A DNA stretch of 64,000 nucleotides from Flavobacterium sp. HSC-61S13 (lineage in GTDB: Bacteria > Bacteroidota > Bacteroidia > Flavobacteriales > Flavobacteriaceae). The notes under the pieces are model-generated. The model saw only the letters and a list, made by a program, of their open reading frames with translations. It had not been told where the DNA came from and made no database searches. This document shows, one piece after another, positions 37,166 to 46,470 of the stretch. The stretch lies in contig NZ_JALJZV010000018.1 of assembly GCF_024171535.1 (NCBI RefSeq), positions 1 to 64,000 of the forward strand. Reading direction: 5' to 3'. Within the stretch, counting starts at the first letter, position 1, and the number at the start of each line of letters is the position of its first letter. A program made the position numbers and the translations under genes.

Positions 37166-37753
37166 ATGAGGCATTTTTTGCTTATCGGAATAGTCTTGAT
37201 CAGTTTATTCACTTCATGCAAGAAAGTGGATACCCAGCAACAGGAAAATCAACTGAAGGCTCAAAAACAAACCGATTCCGTATTCAGCATACTCACCAAA
37301 ACTTGGAATTTTAAAATTCCCTATCAGTCGAGTGCTTTACAGGCAGAACTTGCTGACTGGAAAGCTTGGAGTACGTTTAAAAACGACCTCAGTATTAAGC
37401 CGATATCGTCTATCAGTGCTTTTCAAAAAAAATCAGAAGTGTTGAGTAAATCATCCCTGAATCTTTTTAATGAGATACCGGCCAACCTCAATCGTCCCGA
37501 TATTAAAAGTAGAATCACCGTACTCAATACCCATTTGAGTAATTTGGAAATGTATATATCCCTTGACAAAATTCCGGAAAAAAAGATTTTGTGGTTGATC
37601 CCTCAAATCAATAGCGCGCTAATGTCGTTAGTCAATCAGATGGAAGAAGTCGTGGTGAAAAAGTCAATCCCAAAAGAAGTCGGTGAAGCCGAAATGTTGA
37701 AAGCATTAGATACCCTTAGACTTGCCAACCCTACCCTCATCGAAAATCAATAG
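37166..37753 (+). CDS. Small helical lipoprotein upstream of mfd
   Basis: 195 residues. A lipoprotein signal ends at Cys18 (LFTSC) and is followed by KKVDTQQQ. The rest is mostly amphipathic helix (about 25-190), with charged segments and no known catalytic motif. I do not recognise the family with certainty. The stop lies 3 bases before the mfd start, so the two share a transcript. There is no evident functional link between an envelope lipoprotein and transcription-coupled repair. Confidence 0.75.
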   Translation: MRHFLLIGIVLISLFTSCKKVDTQQQENQLKAQKQTDSVFSILTKTWNFKIPYQSSALQAELADWKAWSTFKNDLSIKPISSISAFQKKSEVLSKSSLNLFNEIPANLNRPDIKSRITVLNTHLSNLEMYISLDKIPEKKILWLIPQINSALMSLVNQMEEVVVKKSIPKEVGEAEMLKALDTLRLANPTLIENQ

Positions 37754-37756
37754 AGC

Positions 37757-40700
37757 ATGGATCTTAAAACTTTATACCGAGAAGCGAGTAAAACCAATCA
37801 ACTCGCTGAAGCATTAACGCAAAGAGGACAAAAGATTCATGCAAAAGGACTGATCGGATCATCTTTATCTTTTCTGATACAAGGTGCCTTTAAAAAATCG
37901 GAACATCCTTTTCTATTGCTTTTTCACGACAAGGAGGAAGCCGCCTATTACCTCAATGATTTGGAAAACCTCATCAATAAGGAGGATGTGCTTTTCTATC
38001 CCGGATCATACCGACGTCCCTATCAGATTGAAGAAACGGATAATGCCAATATTTTACTGCGCGCAGAAGTCTTGAATCGAATCAATTCCCGTAAGAAACC
38101 CGCGATTATCGTTTCTTATGCCGACGCCTTATTCGAAAAAGTAGTGACCAAAAAAGTATTGGATAAAAACACTTTAAAACTAACTGTTGGCGATCAAATC
38201 TCGATTGATTTTATCAATGAAGTTTTGTTTGAATATCATTTTAAACGTGTGGATTTTGTAGCCGAACCTGGAGAGTTTTCAGTGCGTGGAGGGATTATCG
38301 ATGTGTTTTCTTTTTCCAATGACCATCCATACCGTATCGAGTTTTTTGGTAATGAGGTAGACAGCATCCGTTCATTTGATGTCGAAACCCAATTATCTAT
38401 AGAGAAACAAAAGAAAATTTCGATCATACCCAATGTGGAAAATAAATTTTCGCAAGAACATCGCGAGAGTTTCTTGGATTATATTTCAGAGAAAACGGTT
38501 ATTTTTTCTCAAAATACCGCAATGGTCGTTAGCCAATTAGACAAGTCGTTTGACAAAGCTTTGTCGGTTTTCGACACCTTGTCTAAAGACATCAAACATC
38601 AGGTGCCGAGCGATTTATTTCTCGACAGCAAATCCTTTTTGCAACGCGTAGAAACGTTTACGTATGTAGAATTGGCACAACAATCTTATTTTGAAACCCC
38701 TGCGGTGATCGATTTTCACATCTTACCTCAACCCTCTTTTAACAAACAGTTTGAGCTGTTGGCCCGAGATTTAAACGACCGTGCCGACGACGGTTACAAA
38801 AACTATTTATACTGCGCCAACGAGGGGCAGGCAAAGCGCTTTCACGAGATCTTCGAAAGTCTAAAAGACCAAAATAACGAAGTAGCCGTAAAGCAATTCA
38901 AGACGGTTGTATTTCCTCTTTACCAAGGTTTTATTGATGAAGAGAATCAAATCGTTTGTTATACCGATCATCAGATTTTTGAACGCTATCACAAGTTTTC
39001 GATTAAAAATGGTTACTCCAAAAAGCAAACCATCACTTTAAAGGAATTGACTACTTTATCCGTAGGTGATTATGTAACACATATCGATCACGGTATTGGA
39101 AAATTTGGAGGTTTACAAAAGATTGATGTGGAAGGCAAAATGCAAGAAGCGATTAAATTGGTCTATGCCGATAACGATATCGTTTATGTCAGCATACATT
39201 CCTTACACAAAATATCCAAGTACAACGGCAAGGACGGTACGGCCCCCAAAATATACAAATTGGGTTCCAGCGCTTGGAAAAACTTAAAACAAAAAACCAA
39301 AGCTCGGGTTAAACACATTGCGTTTAATTTGATTCAACTCTATGCCAAACGTCGTTTGGAAAAAGGATTTCAATATCAGCCCGATAGTTATTTGCAGGCA
39401 GAATTAGAGAGTTCATTTATATACGAAGATACGCCAGATCAGATTACCGCTACTCAAGACGTTAAAAACGACATGGAGAGCGAACGCCCTATGGACCGCT
39501 TGGTTTGTGGTGATGTTGGATTTGGAAAAACAGAGGTAGCCATACGCGCAGCCTTCAAGGCCGTCGATAACGGAAAACAGGTTGCCATACTTGTGCCTAC
39601 TACTATATTGGCTTTTCAACATTACAAAACCTTTACCGAACGTCTGAAAGACATGCCGGTGACCGTTAATTATATCAACCGTTTTCGCACGGCCAAACAA
39701 AAAAGCGAAACCCTCAAGGATTTAAGTGAAGGACGTTTAGACATCTTAATCGGAACCCATCAGTTGGTCAGTAAAAATGTTATTTTTAAGGACTTAGGAC
39801 TTCTAATCATCGATGAAGAGCAAAAATTTGGTGTTGCAGTAAAAGACAAGTTAAAGACGATAGCACAAAATGTTGACACCTTAACCTTAACAGCGACGCC
39901 TATACCGAGAACCCTACAGTTTTCGTTGATGGCCGCTCGAGATTTATCGGTAATAACCACCCCTCCACCGAATCGTTATCCGATAGATACCCATGTTGTC
40001 GGTTTTAATGAAGAGGTGATTCGCGATGCTATTGCCTATGAAGTAGAACGCGGCGGTCAGGTATATTTTATCAACAACCGCATTGAAAACATCAAAGAGG
40101 TCGCTGGAATGATTCAGCGTTTGGTTCCCAATGCCCGCGTGGGGATTGGACACGGTCAGATGGAAGGAAAAAAACTCGAAGAACTGATGTTGGCGTTTAT
40201 GGACGGCGATTTCGATGTATTGGTAGCTACTACCATCATCGAAAGCGGCTTAGATGTACCCAATGCCAATACAATCTTAATCAATAATGCCAATAACTTT
40301 GGGCTGTCCGACTTACATCAAATGCGAGGGCGCGTGGGCCGAAGTAATAAAAAAGCTTTTTGTTATTTCATATGTCCACCCTATTCGGCCATGACCGAGG
40401 AAGCGCGCAAGCGAATTCAAGCCCTCGAACAATTCAGCGAATTGGGCAGTGGTTTTAATATTGCGATGAAAGATTTGGAAATTCGCGGTGCCGGTGATAT
40501 ACTCGGTGGGGAACAAAGTGGATTTATCAATGAAATCGGTTTTGAAACCTATCAAAAAATCATGAATGAGGCCATCGATGAATTAAAGGAAAACGAATTC
40601 AAAGATTTATATGCCGACGAAAATAATATAGAGACCAAAACCTTTGTCAAGGAAACCCAAATCGATACGGATTTCGAAATACTGTTTCCCGATAATTACG

Positions 40701-41104
40701 TCAATAGCGTATCAGAACGTTTGAACTTATACAACGAGTTGAGCAATGTCAAAGATGAAACGGAGTTACTGGCCTACGAACAAAAACTGATTGACCGATT
40801 TGGAGCCTTACCCAAAGAAGCCGTGGCGTTGTTAAACAGTTTGCGCATCAAATGGTTTGCCGCCAATGCTGGTATCGAAAAATTAGTGCTCAAACACGGA
40901 AAAATGGTCGGTTACTTTTTGGGCAATCAACAGTCGGATTATTACCAATCACCGCGTTTTAGAAAGGTTTTACTGTTTGTACAGCAACATGGAAATATCT
41001 GCAAGATGAAGGAAAAAGAAACCAAAAACGGTTTGCGATTATTATTGACTTTTGAAAATGTAAAAAGCGTCAATAAAGCGCTGGAGCTGATTCAATTGAT
41101 TTAA
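37757..41104 (+). CDS. mfd: Transcription-repair coupling factor Mfd
   Basis: 1115 residues, slightly shorter than the E. coli protein (1148). The N-terminal UvrB-like module carries EPGEFSVRGGIIDVFSF. The RNA-polymerase-interaction domain follows at about 430-500 (GDYVTHIDHGIGKFGGL). The SF2 translocase core has GDVGFGKTEVAIRAAF (Walker A), the DEEQ box in IIDEEQKFGV, and TATPIPRT. Helicase motif VI is QMRGRVGRS. The C-terminal TRCF domain lies at about 970-1070. Mfd pushes stalled RNA polymerase off DNA and recruits UvrA. It is second in a two-gene operon. Confidence 0.97.
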   Translation: MDLKTLYREASKTNQLAEALTQRGQKIHAKGLIGSSLSFLIQGAFKKSEHPFLLLFHDKEEAAYYLNDLENLINKEDVLFYPGSYRRPYQIEETDNANILLRAEVLNRINSRKKPAIIVSYADALFEKVVTKKVLDKNTLKLTVGDQISIDFINEVLFEYHFKRVDFVAEPGEFSVRGGIIDVFSFSNDHPYRIEFFGNEVDSIRSFDVETQLSIEKQKKISIIPNVENKFSQEHRESFLDYISEKTVIFSQNTAMVVSQLDKSFDKALSVFDTLSKDIKHQVPSDLFLDSKSFLQRVETFTYVELAQQSYFETPAVIDFHILPQPSFNKQFELLARDLNDRADDGYKNYLYCANEGQAKRFHEIFESLKDQNNEVAVKQFKTVVFPLYQGFIDEENQIVCYTDHQIFERYHKFSIKNGYSKKQTITLKELTTLSVGDYVTHIDHGIGKFGGLQKIDVEGKMQEAIKLVYADNDIVYVSIHSLHKISKYNGKDGTAPKIYKLGSSAWKNLKQKTKARVKHIAFNLIQLYAKRRLEKGFQYQPDSYLQAELESSFIYEDTPDQITATQDVKNDMESERPMDRLVCGDVGFGKTEVAIRAAFKAVDNGKQVAILVPTTILAFQHYKTFTERLKDMPVTVNYINRFRTAKQKSETLKDLSEGRLDILIGTHQLVSKNVIFKDLGLLIIDEEQKFGVAVKDKLKTIAQNVDTLTLTATPIPRTLQFSLMAARDLSVITTPPPNRYPIDTHVVGFNEEVIRDAIAYEVERGGQVYFINNRIENIKEVAGMIQRLVPNARVGIGHGQMEGKKLEELMLAFMDGDFDVLVATTIIESGLDVPNANTILINNANNFGLSDLHQMRGRVGRSNKKAFCYFICPPYSAMTEEARKRIQALEQFSELGSGFNIAMKDLEIRGAGDILGGEQSGFINEIGFETYQKIMNEAIDELKENEFKDLYADENNIETKTFVKETQIDTDFEILFPDNYVNSVSERLNLYNELSNVKDETELLAYEQKLIDRFGALPKEAVALLNSLRIKWFAANAGIEKLVLKHGKMVGYFLGNQQSDYYQSPRFRKVLLFVQQHGNICKMKEKETKNGLRLLLTFENVKSVNKALELIQLI

Positions 41105-41203
41105 TTTTTTTTGAAACCGATGTGCCAATGTGCCCATTCGTTAATTCGCCTGGGTCAGTAGTCAAATTCATTTTGATTCCTAGAAATTTTAATATTTTCT
41201 TTC

Positions 41204-41211
41204 TATCTTTA
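41204..41211 (+). promoter_or_regulatory. Weak -7 element for the FrnE-like gene
   Basis: TATCTTTA (seven of eight), 57 bases before the ATG. The flanks contain ATTCGTTAATTCGCC and CACGAATAGGCCGATAAG, short degenerate sequence like that near 22150. Confidence 0.35.
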
Positions 41212-41268
41212 CTTATAATCAGTACTAGGCCAATTACACGAATAGGCCGATAAGCAAATAAATAAAAA

Positions 41269-41904
41269 ATGACTATAGATATTTGGAGTGATATACGTTG
41301 CCCGTTTTGTTATATCGGCAAAACGCGGTTAGAGCAAGCTATTGCAGAGTTCGAACACGGTAGTGAAGTAACGATTAACTGGAAAGCTTTTGAACTCGAT
41401 CCGACTATAAAAACGGATTTAACCGTTAGTACCAAAGAGTATTTGGCGCAACAAAAGGGTATGCCGCTGGAACAGGTTGATCAGATGTTTGCACAGGTCA
41501 CTCAAATGGCTCAAGCAGAAGGTTTGGTTATGGATTTAGAACAATCGATTACCGCCAACAGTTTTAAGGCACATCAATTGTCTTATTACGCACAATCAAA
41601 AGGTTTGCAAAACGAAGTAGAGGAAGCTTTGTTTCAAGCGCATTTTTCCAATGCCATTAATATAGACGATGTCGAAGAATTGGTTAAAATAGGTACTCAA
41701 GCCGGATTGGAAGCAGACAAGATTCGCGAGATCTTGGTTACAGATGCCTACACCCGTGCCGTAGAAGAGGATGAGGCCATGGCCAGAAGCATCGGAGTCA
41801 ATTCCGTACCCTTCTTTATCGTAAACCAAAAATACGCGCTTAAAGGAGCCCAATCAAAGGATTACTTTTTAGAAACCCTTAGAGAGATTTATAAAGAGAA
41901 CTAG
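41269..41904 (+). CDS. DsbA-family oxidoreductase (FrnE-like)
   Basis: 211 residues, no signal peptide, so cytoplasmic. DIWSDIRCPFCYIGKTRLE has the CxxC pair Cys11/Cys14, and a helical insert (about 65-150) is followed by the cis-proline segment SVPFFIVN. This is the FrnE subgroup of DsbA-like proteins, some of which act on disulfides in oxidative stress. Substrate unknown. Single gene with a strong terminator. Confidence 0.9.
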   Translation: MTIDIWSDIRCPFCYIGKTRLEQAIAEFEHGSEVTINWKAFELDPTIKTDLTVSTKEYLAQQKGMPLEQVDQMFAQVTQMAQAEGLVMDLEQSITANSFKAHQLSYYAQSKGLQNEVEEALFQAHFSNAINIDDVEELVKIGTQAGLEADKIREILVTDAYTRAVEEDEAMARSIGVNSVPFFIVNQKYALKGAQSKDYFLETLREIYKEN

Positions 41905-41940
41905 GTTTTTTTTCTAAAATCACAAATACAATCTATTAAA

Positions 41941-41978
41941 AAACAAAAGACCAGTATACTTGGTCTTTTGTTTTTTTC
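41941..41978 (+). terminator. Terminator after the FrnE-like gene
   Basis: AAACAAAAGACCA and TGGTCTTTTGTTT form a 13-bp stem with a T run. Confidence 0.9.
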
Positions 41979-42159
41979 CTCTACATTTCCAAACTTATAT
42001 GGTAAAGTTATAATCATATAAAAATTTAAGCTTACTTCGAAATTTCACAGTTCAATCACTAGCATTGTACTGTTTTAAAGAATCCTTTTAAAGCCCCTAA
42101 AACTAGCTTTGTTCGATCATCATTCACCTATAAAAACACAAGAAAGGCATTTACAACAT

Positions 42160-42342
42160 CTATTTAAGTTTATTATTCAGTAACAAATAGAATACTCCAC
42201 CAAAAACAGGTAGAAATAAAATGATCAAGCACCAAATAATTTTCTTTCCAATGGGCACTTCAGCCCTGATAAGCTTGTACAGGCTATAAACGACGGAACA
42301 AAACATAGCCACTAAAAATAATTGCCACAACCAAATATTCAT
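42160..42342 (-). CDS. Small membrane protein with PLDc_N-like domain
   Basis: 60 residues with two membrane helices (about 3-24 and 32-56). The ending KIIWCLIILFLPVFGGVFYLL resembles the N-terminal membrane domain of cardiolipin-synthase/PLD proteins (PLDc_N), which also occurs as free-standing small proteins in Bacteroidetes. There is no PLD catalytic part nearby. Real-gene evidence is the pattern match and the absence of any competing frame. Confidence 0.7.
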   Translation of the reverse strand: MNIWLWQLFLVAMFCSVVYSLYKLIRAEVPIGKKIIWCLIILFLPVFGGVFYLLLNNKLK

Positions 42343-42751
42343 CTCTTTAAAATTTAATTCTAACTATATACTTTAATAATTCACTTTTACAGCAATACTA
42401 TAATGTAAATTGCTATTTCATAAAAATATGAATCACAATTTTATTTAATATGCTGTTAAAAGATCAAAAATACACGGTTTGATTAAAAATAAAAAACTTT
42501 TTTATGCTTTTAAGCATACTTAAATTCAGACGTTAAATTATTGGTTTTCCTCAAATTAAGGGCTTAAATAAACAACTTATTACACCTTGATGTTTTTAAA
42601 ACACCTTAATACCATACCATTTCTCGAATGCCTTTCATAATGATTTAGTCAGCACTGCACTAATCTAATTCTTAATTAATTTCTTTTACTATAAAAAAAG
42701 AGCCACCCAAAAAAAAGGGCAGCTCTTCTTAATTATTATGTTCCGATCAAT
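42343..42751. other. AT-rich spacer
   Basis: 409 bases with no supported gene. The only structure is the imperfect hairpin at 42697-42730 next to the M16 gene end. Confidence 0.6.
42697..42730 (-). terminator. Imperfect terminator after the M16 gene
   Basis: AAGAGC and GCTCTT close a stem that continues with CCC/GGG across a mismatch; T run on the minus strand. Confidence 0.6.
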
Positions 42752-45667
42752 TTAGTATCCAAACAATTCTTCTAATGTCAATTCTTTGATGTTACCGAAT
42801 TTCTTAACGGCTTCCCAATCCAAATTGTCTTTTTTACCGATTAATCCCACGTTGAATTTTTTTCCTTTTACGTGTTTATTAAAGAAACTGGCTAAATCCT
42901 TCATCTCAATTTTTTGAGTTTGCGGATATAAGTCTTTATTGATATCGTAATTAAATCCTTTCTCTTGTAGGGTCAACCAATAAAAGAAAATATCGGACTT
43001 ACTATAACGCTTAGTAGACAATCTCTTTAAAGCAGATGCCTTAGCATTTTGAAATTGATTTTCTGCCTGTGGCATGTCATTCATCAATTCCATCATAGCA
43101 TCAACAGCTTGTGGCAATTTATTTGCCTGAGTTCCTACATAAGCCACTACATAATTATATTTATCCTTCTTGGAAGCATCGGCATAATAAGAATAAGCCG
43201 AATACGCTAAAGATTTGGACTCTCTGATCTCCTGGAAGACAATAGAAGACAATCCTGATCCGAAATATTCATTAAAAACTCCTGAAGAAACCAGATTTTC
43301 CTTATTAAATTTTTCTTCTCTAGCACGGAAAGAGATTTCCGCCTGTACCATATCATAGGGAGCAAAATACACCGTTCCGTCTGTAGCAGGCTCTTCATAT
43401 TTCTTCGGTGTCGGAATGGTTTTTCCCTTTCCTAAGTTATGGTCCGCTACCAAGGCTTTTTTAGTAGTTGTTAAGTCAGTCCCGTAATAGAATATTTGTT
43501 GATCAAAGTTAAAAAACTCATGGATAATATTCACTAATTCTTCTGGTTTAATCGTCTTTAGAGTTGATTCACTTAGTATGTCTCTAAATTTGCTGTTAGC
43601 TCCAAACATCACATAACTGTTTAATGCGCGTTGAATACCACTTTTACTCGCTTTAGCGTCTGTTCTCTCTTTTAAGATTTGATCGACATAATTATCATAT
43701 GCCTGCTGATCTGCTTTAGCATCCGCAATTAAATGCTCAAACAATTTGATACCCGCAGGAATATTCTCTTGTAAACCACTTACGTATACATAAGTTCTAT
43801 CTTCACCAGCACTCACACCATAATCCACTCCGAGTTTGTAAAACTCTTTTTTGATGTCTTCTGGTGAGTATTTATTCGTACCTAAGAAATCCAAATAGTT
43901 GATGGCTAAAGCCAGCTTGTTATCGTGATTAGACCCTACCTCAGTAATATACATTACCGTAGACAGTTGATTCGTGTTGTTCTTGATAAACGCTAAGGGT
44001 GTTTTTTTACCGATGGTTTCTCTTTGAATCGCTTTGTCAAAATCAACAAATACCGGCGCGATGTCCTTTACTTTGATTTTCTTGAAATCCTTGTAAAATT
44101 GCGATTCATTTTCACGATTTAAATCTATAGGTGTAATACCCGGATTCTCTACGCGAACCAATTCTTTGTTTTCTCCTTGTTTTTTATAAACAACTACATA
44201 ATTATCTTTGTAATTTTTATTGGCGAAATCAACGATTTCAGCTTTGGTGATCTTAGATAATTCATCAATTTCCGATACTACTTTATTCCAAGGCTTGCCC
44301 TGTATAAAAGCACCATACATTTCAGTAGCCAATGCATCATTACTCTCCAAAGACTTCATAGCCTGTTTCTTTAAATCATTAACCACTGCAGCTAATAACC
44401 AATCGTCAAACTGTCCTTTCTTGATTTTATCCAACTCCCCCATCAACAGGGTTTTTAATTCGTCAAGAGATTGACCTTCGTTTGGATAAGCTCCCAATTG
44501 ATGAACGGAAAAATCCTTCATAATCATTGGCGAACTTTGTGCACCCAATGCTTTTTGCTTTTGGTTGATATTTAAGTCGATTAGACCCGCTGTTCTGTTG
44601 CTCAGCAACATATCTATTAAAGTCAAATATTGTGCGTCTTTTGTGTTTGCTCCGCCCAATCTATAGCCAATTTCAATACGCTCTGAAGACGGACTAAATA
44701 TATCTTTGGTTTGCACTTTTGTCAAAGCAGGTTCCTTAGCTACATATTGCTCGGGTTGTACCCCTTTTTTCATTTTACCCAAATAACGATCTACCAATTG
44801 AATGGTTGGCTCAAATTCCAAATCTCCTACTAAGACTACAGCCATATTATTGGGTACATAGTATTTTTGGAAATAATCGTGAATCGCCAACATCGATGGG
44901 TTCTTCAAATGTTCTGAAGTTCCAATCGTCGTTTGAGTTCCATAGTGCGATTTTGGAAACAACAATTTCATCATGGCTTCGTGAGTTGCCCAATAATCAT
45001 TGTCCTGACCGCGGTTAAACTCCTCGTATACCGCCTCTAATTCCGTGTGAAACAAACGCAAAACCAATTCGGAAAAACGCTCATTTTCAACAACCAACCA
45101 TTTCTCCAATTCGTTAGATGGAATGTTGTTTTTATAGACCGTCTCATCAAACCAAGTATGGGCATTGGTACCGGTAGCACCAATAGAAGCGACTAATTTA
45201 TCGTATTCATTAGCAACCGCATATTTTGAGGCTTCCTTAGAAACTTGGTCAATTTGTTTGTAAAGCGCTACTTTTTTAGTCGGATCCGTTTCTTTTTTAT
45301 GGGCTTCATACAAATCCGAAATCTGTTTTAGAAGCACTTTCTCCATTTCCCAGTTACTCGATGCCATTTTAGAGGTGCCTTTAAACAACATGTGTTCAAG
45401 GTAATGCGCTAATCCTGTGTTATCTTCAGGATCGTTATTTGAACCGGTACGAACCGGTACATAAGTTTGTATACGCGGCTCATCTTTATTCTGTGCCAAA
45501 TAAACTTTTAATCCGTTGCTCAAGGTATAAATCCGCGTTTTCGACGGATCATTTTCAACAGACTCGTAAACATAACCGTTAGAGTCTTTAGTGGAAATTG
45601 TTTTAAATTGTGCTTGTATCGTAAATGCAGAAAATAATAATCCCACTATCAGTAATTTCTTTATCAT
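42752..45667 (-). CDS. M16 family zinc metallopeptidase (insulinase/pitrilysin type)
   Basis: 971 residues, a full-length two-half enzyme. Signal peptide about 1-19 (ending IQAQ). The inverted zinc motif HYLEH has His88, Glu91 and His92, with the distal glutamate in the EAVYEEFNRG region. The second, non-catalytic half (about 550-970) has the family RESKSLAYSAYSYY. It is exported to the periplasm or outer membrane and degrades peptides. It lies downstream of the two-component system on the same strand, with its own TATTTTTG element at 45700-45707. Confidence 0.93.
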   Translation of the reverse strand: MIKKLLIVGLLFSAFTIQAQFKTISTKDSNGYVYESVENDPSKTRIYTLSNGLKVYLAQNKDEPRIQTYVPVRTGSNNDPEDNTGLAHYLEHMLFKGTSKMASSNWEMEKVLLKQISDLYEAHKKETDPTKKVALYKQIDQVSKEASKYAVANEYDKLVASIGATGTNAHTWFDETVYKNNIPSNELEKWLVVENERFSELVLRLFHTELEAVYEEFNRGQDNDYWATHEAMMKLLFPKSHYGTQTTIGTSEHLKNPSMLAIHDYFQKYYVPNNMAVVLVGDLEFEPTIQLVDRYLGKMKKGVQPEQYVAKEPALTKVQTKDIFSPSSERIEIGYRLGGANTKDAQYLTLIDMLLSNRTAGLIDLNINQKQKALGAQSSPMIMKDFSVHQLGAYPNEGQSLDELKTLLMGELDKIKKGQFDDWLLAAVVNDLKKQAMKSLESNDALATEMYGAFIQGKPWNKVVSEIDELSKITKAEIVDFANKNYKDNYVVVYKKQGENKELVRVENPGITPIDLNRENESQFYKDFKKIKVKDIAPVFVDFDKAIQRETIGKKTPLAFIKNNTNQLSTVMYITEVGSNHDNKLALAINYLDFLGTNKYSPEDIKKEFYKLGVDYGVSAGEDRTYVYVSGLQENIPAGIKLFEHLIADAKADQQAYDNYVDQILKERTDAKASKSGIQRALNSYVMFGANSKFRDILSESTLKTIKPEELVNIIHEFFNFDQQIFYYGTDLTTTKKALVADHNLGKGKTIPTPKKYEEPATDGTVYFAPYDMVQAEISFRAREEKFNKENLVSSGVFNEYFGSGLSSIVFQEIRESKSLAYSAYSYYADASKKDKYNYVVAYVGTQANKLPQAVDAMMELMNDMPQAENQFQNAKASALKRLSTKRYSKSDIFFYWLTLQEKGFNYDINKDLYPQTQKIEMKDLASFFNKHVKGKKFNVGLIGKKDNLDWEAVKKFGNIKELTLEELFGY

Positions 45668-45699
45668 AAAAAGATTTGATAGATTAATAAAAAGATTAT

Positions 45700-45707
45700 C
45701 AAAAATA
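45700..45707 (-). promoter_or_regulatory. -7 element for the M16 gene
   Basis: TATTTTTG on the minus strand, 32 bases before the start codon. Confidence 0.45.
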
Positions 45708-45855
45708 GTTATTAAAAAGGATATTCATGGTAATTTTTGATAAATATCGATTGGAATACCGCTACATGCCGAAAGCGATCTAAGTACAATTTTGGATCAT
45801 ACTTAGCGTTGCGAATTTTTTGGTTCGAAACATCAATTTTACGCGAACTTGGTCA

Positions 45856-46470
45856 TCATTTATTCTGAAGTGCCCATTTTAGCAAGGTGTTTTTCTCTTT
45901 GGGCAATCCTAGCTTTTCAATAATATTGGAACGATGGCCCTCTACCGTTTTTTCCGACAAAAAAAGCAATTCTGCAATTTGCTTACTGGTTTTTTGTTGG
46001 CTAATCAACTCGATGATCTTACGTTCAGATAGCGTTAATGCAAATAGAGCATGGTCGAGCCTCGAGTTGTCAACAATTAAATCAACTTCTAAGAAAGCAC
46101 TTAAGTACCGATTTCCGATTTTTACTTCATCCAAACATTTTTGCAATTCGGTCTGCGCATATTCTTTTAAAATATAACCATATATGCCGTATTCTTTTGC
46201 TTTTTTATATACGGTCATTTCCTTGTGCATCGTCAATAAAATGATCTTGGTTTTCAATTTGGCTTCCTGTACTTTCTTTGCTACATCTAAACCGTCTAAT
46301 CCAGGCATATTAATATCCAAAATTGCGATATCTGGATGATGTAATCTAATTAAATTTAAAGCGGCAATACCATTAGAACAAGTATCCGAAACCTTATAAC
46401 CATAGGATTCAACAAAACTCTTAGTTCCTTGTAAGGTAAACGGGTGGTCATCAGCGATCAGTATATACAT
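45856..46470 (-). CDS. NarL/LuxR-type response regulator
   Basis: 204 residues. The receiver domain (1-120) has the acidic pair in ADDH, phospho-acceptor Asp52 in AILDINMPG and the later LLTMHKE. The C-terminal LuxR HTH (about 140-204) has LSERKIIELISQQKTSKQIA and the recognition helix in SEKTVEGHRSNI. It shares TAATG with the kinase gene: the kinase stop TAA overlaps its ATG, so synthesis is coupled. Target genes are not shown; the nearby divergent surface-protein gene is one candidate. Confidence 0.93.
   Translation of the reverse strand: MYILIADDHPFTLQGTKSFVESYGYKVSDTCSNGIAALNLIRLHHPDIAILDINMPGLDGLDVAKKVQEAKLKTKIILLTMHKEMTVYKKAKEYGIYGYILKEYAQTELQKCLDEVKIGNRYLSAFLEVDLIVDNSRLDHALFALTLSERKIIELISQQKTSKQIAELLFLSEKTVEGHRSNIIEKLGLPKEKNTLLKWALQNK

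Noticed and set aside
45780..45806. CTAAGTA/TACTTAG hairpin after the response regulator gene
   Set aside because: A seven-base stem without a T run; too weak to call a terminator.
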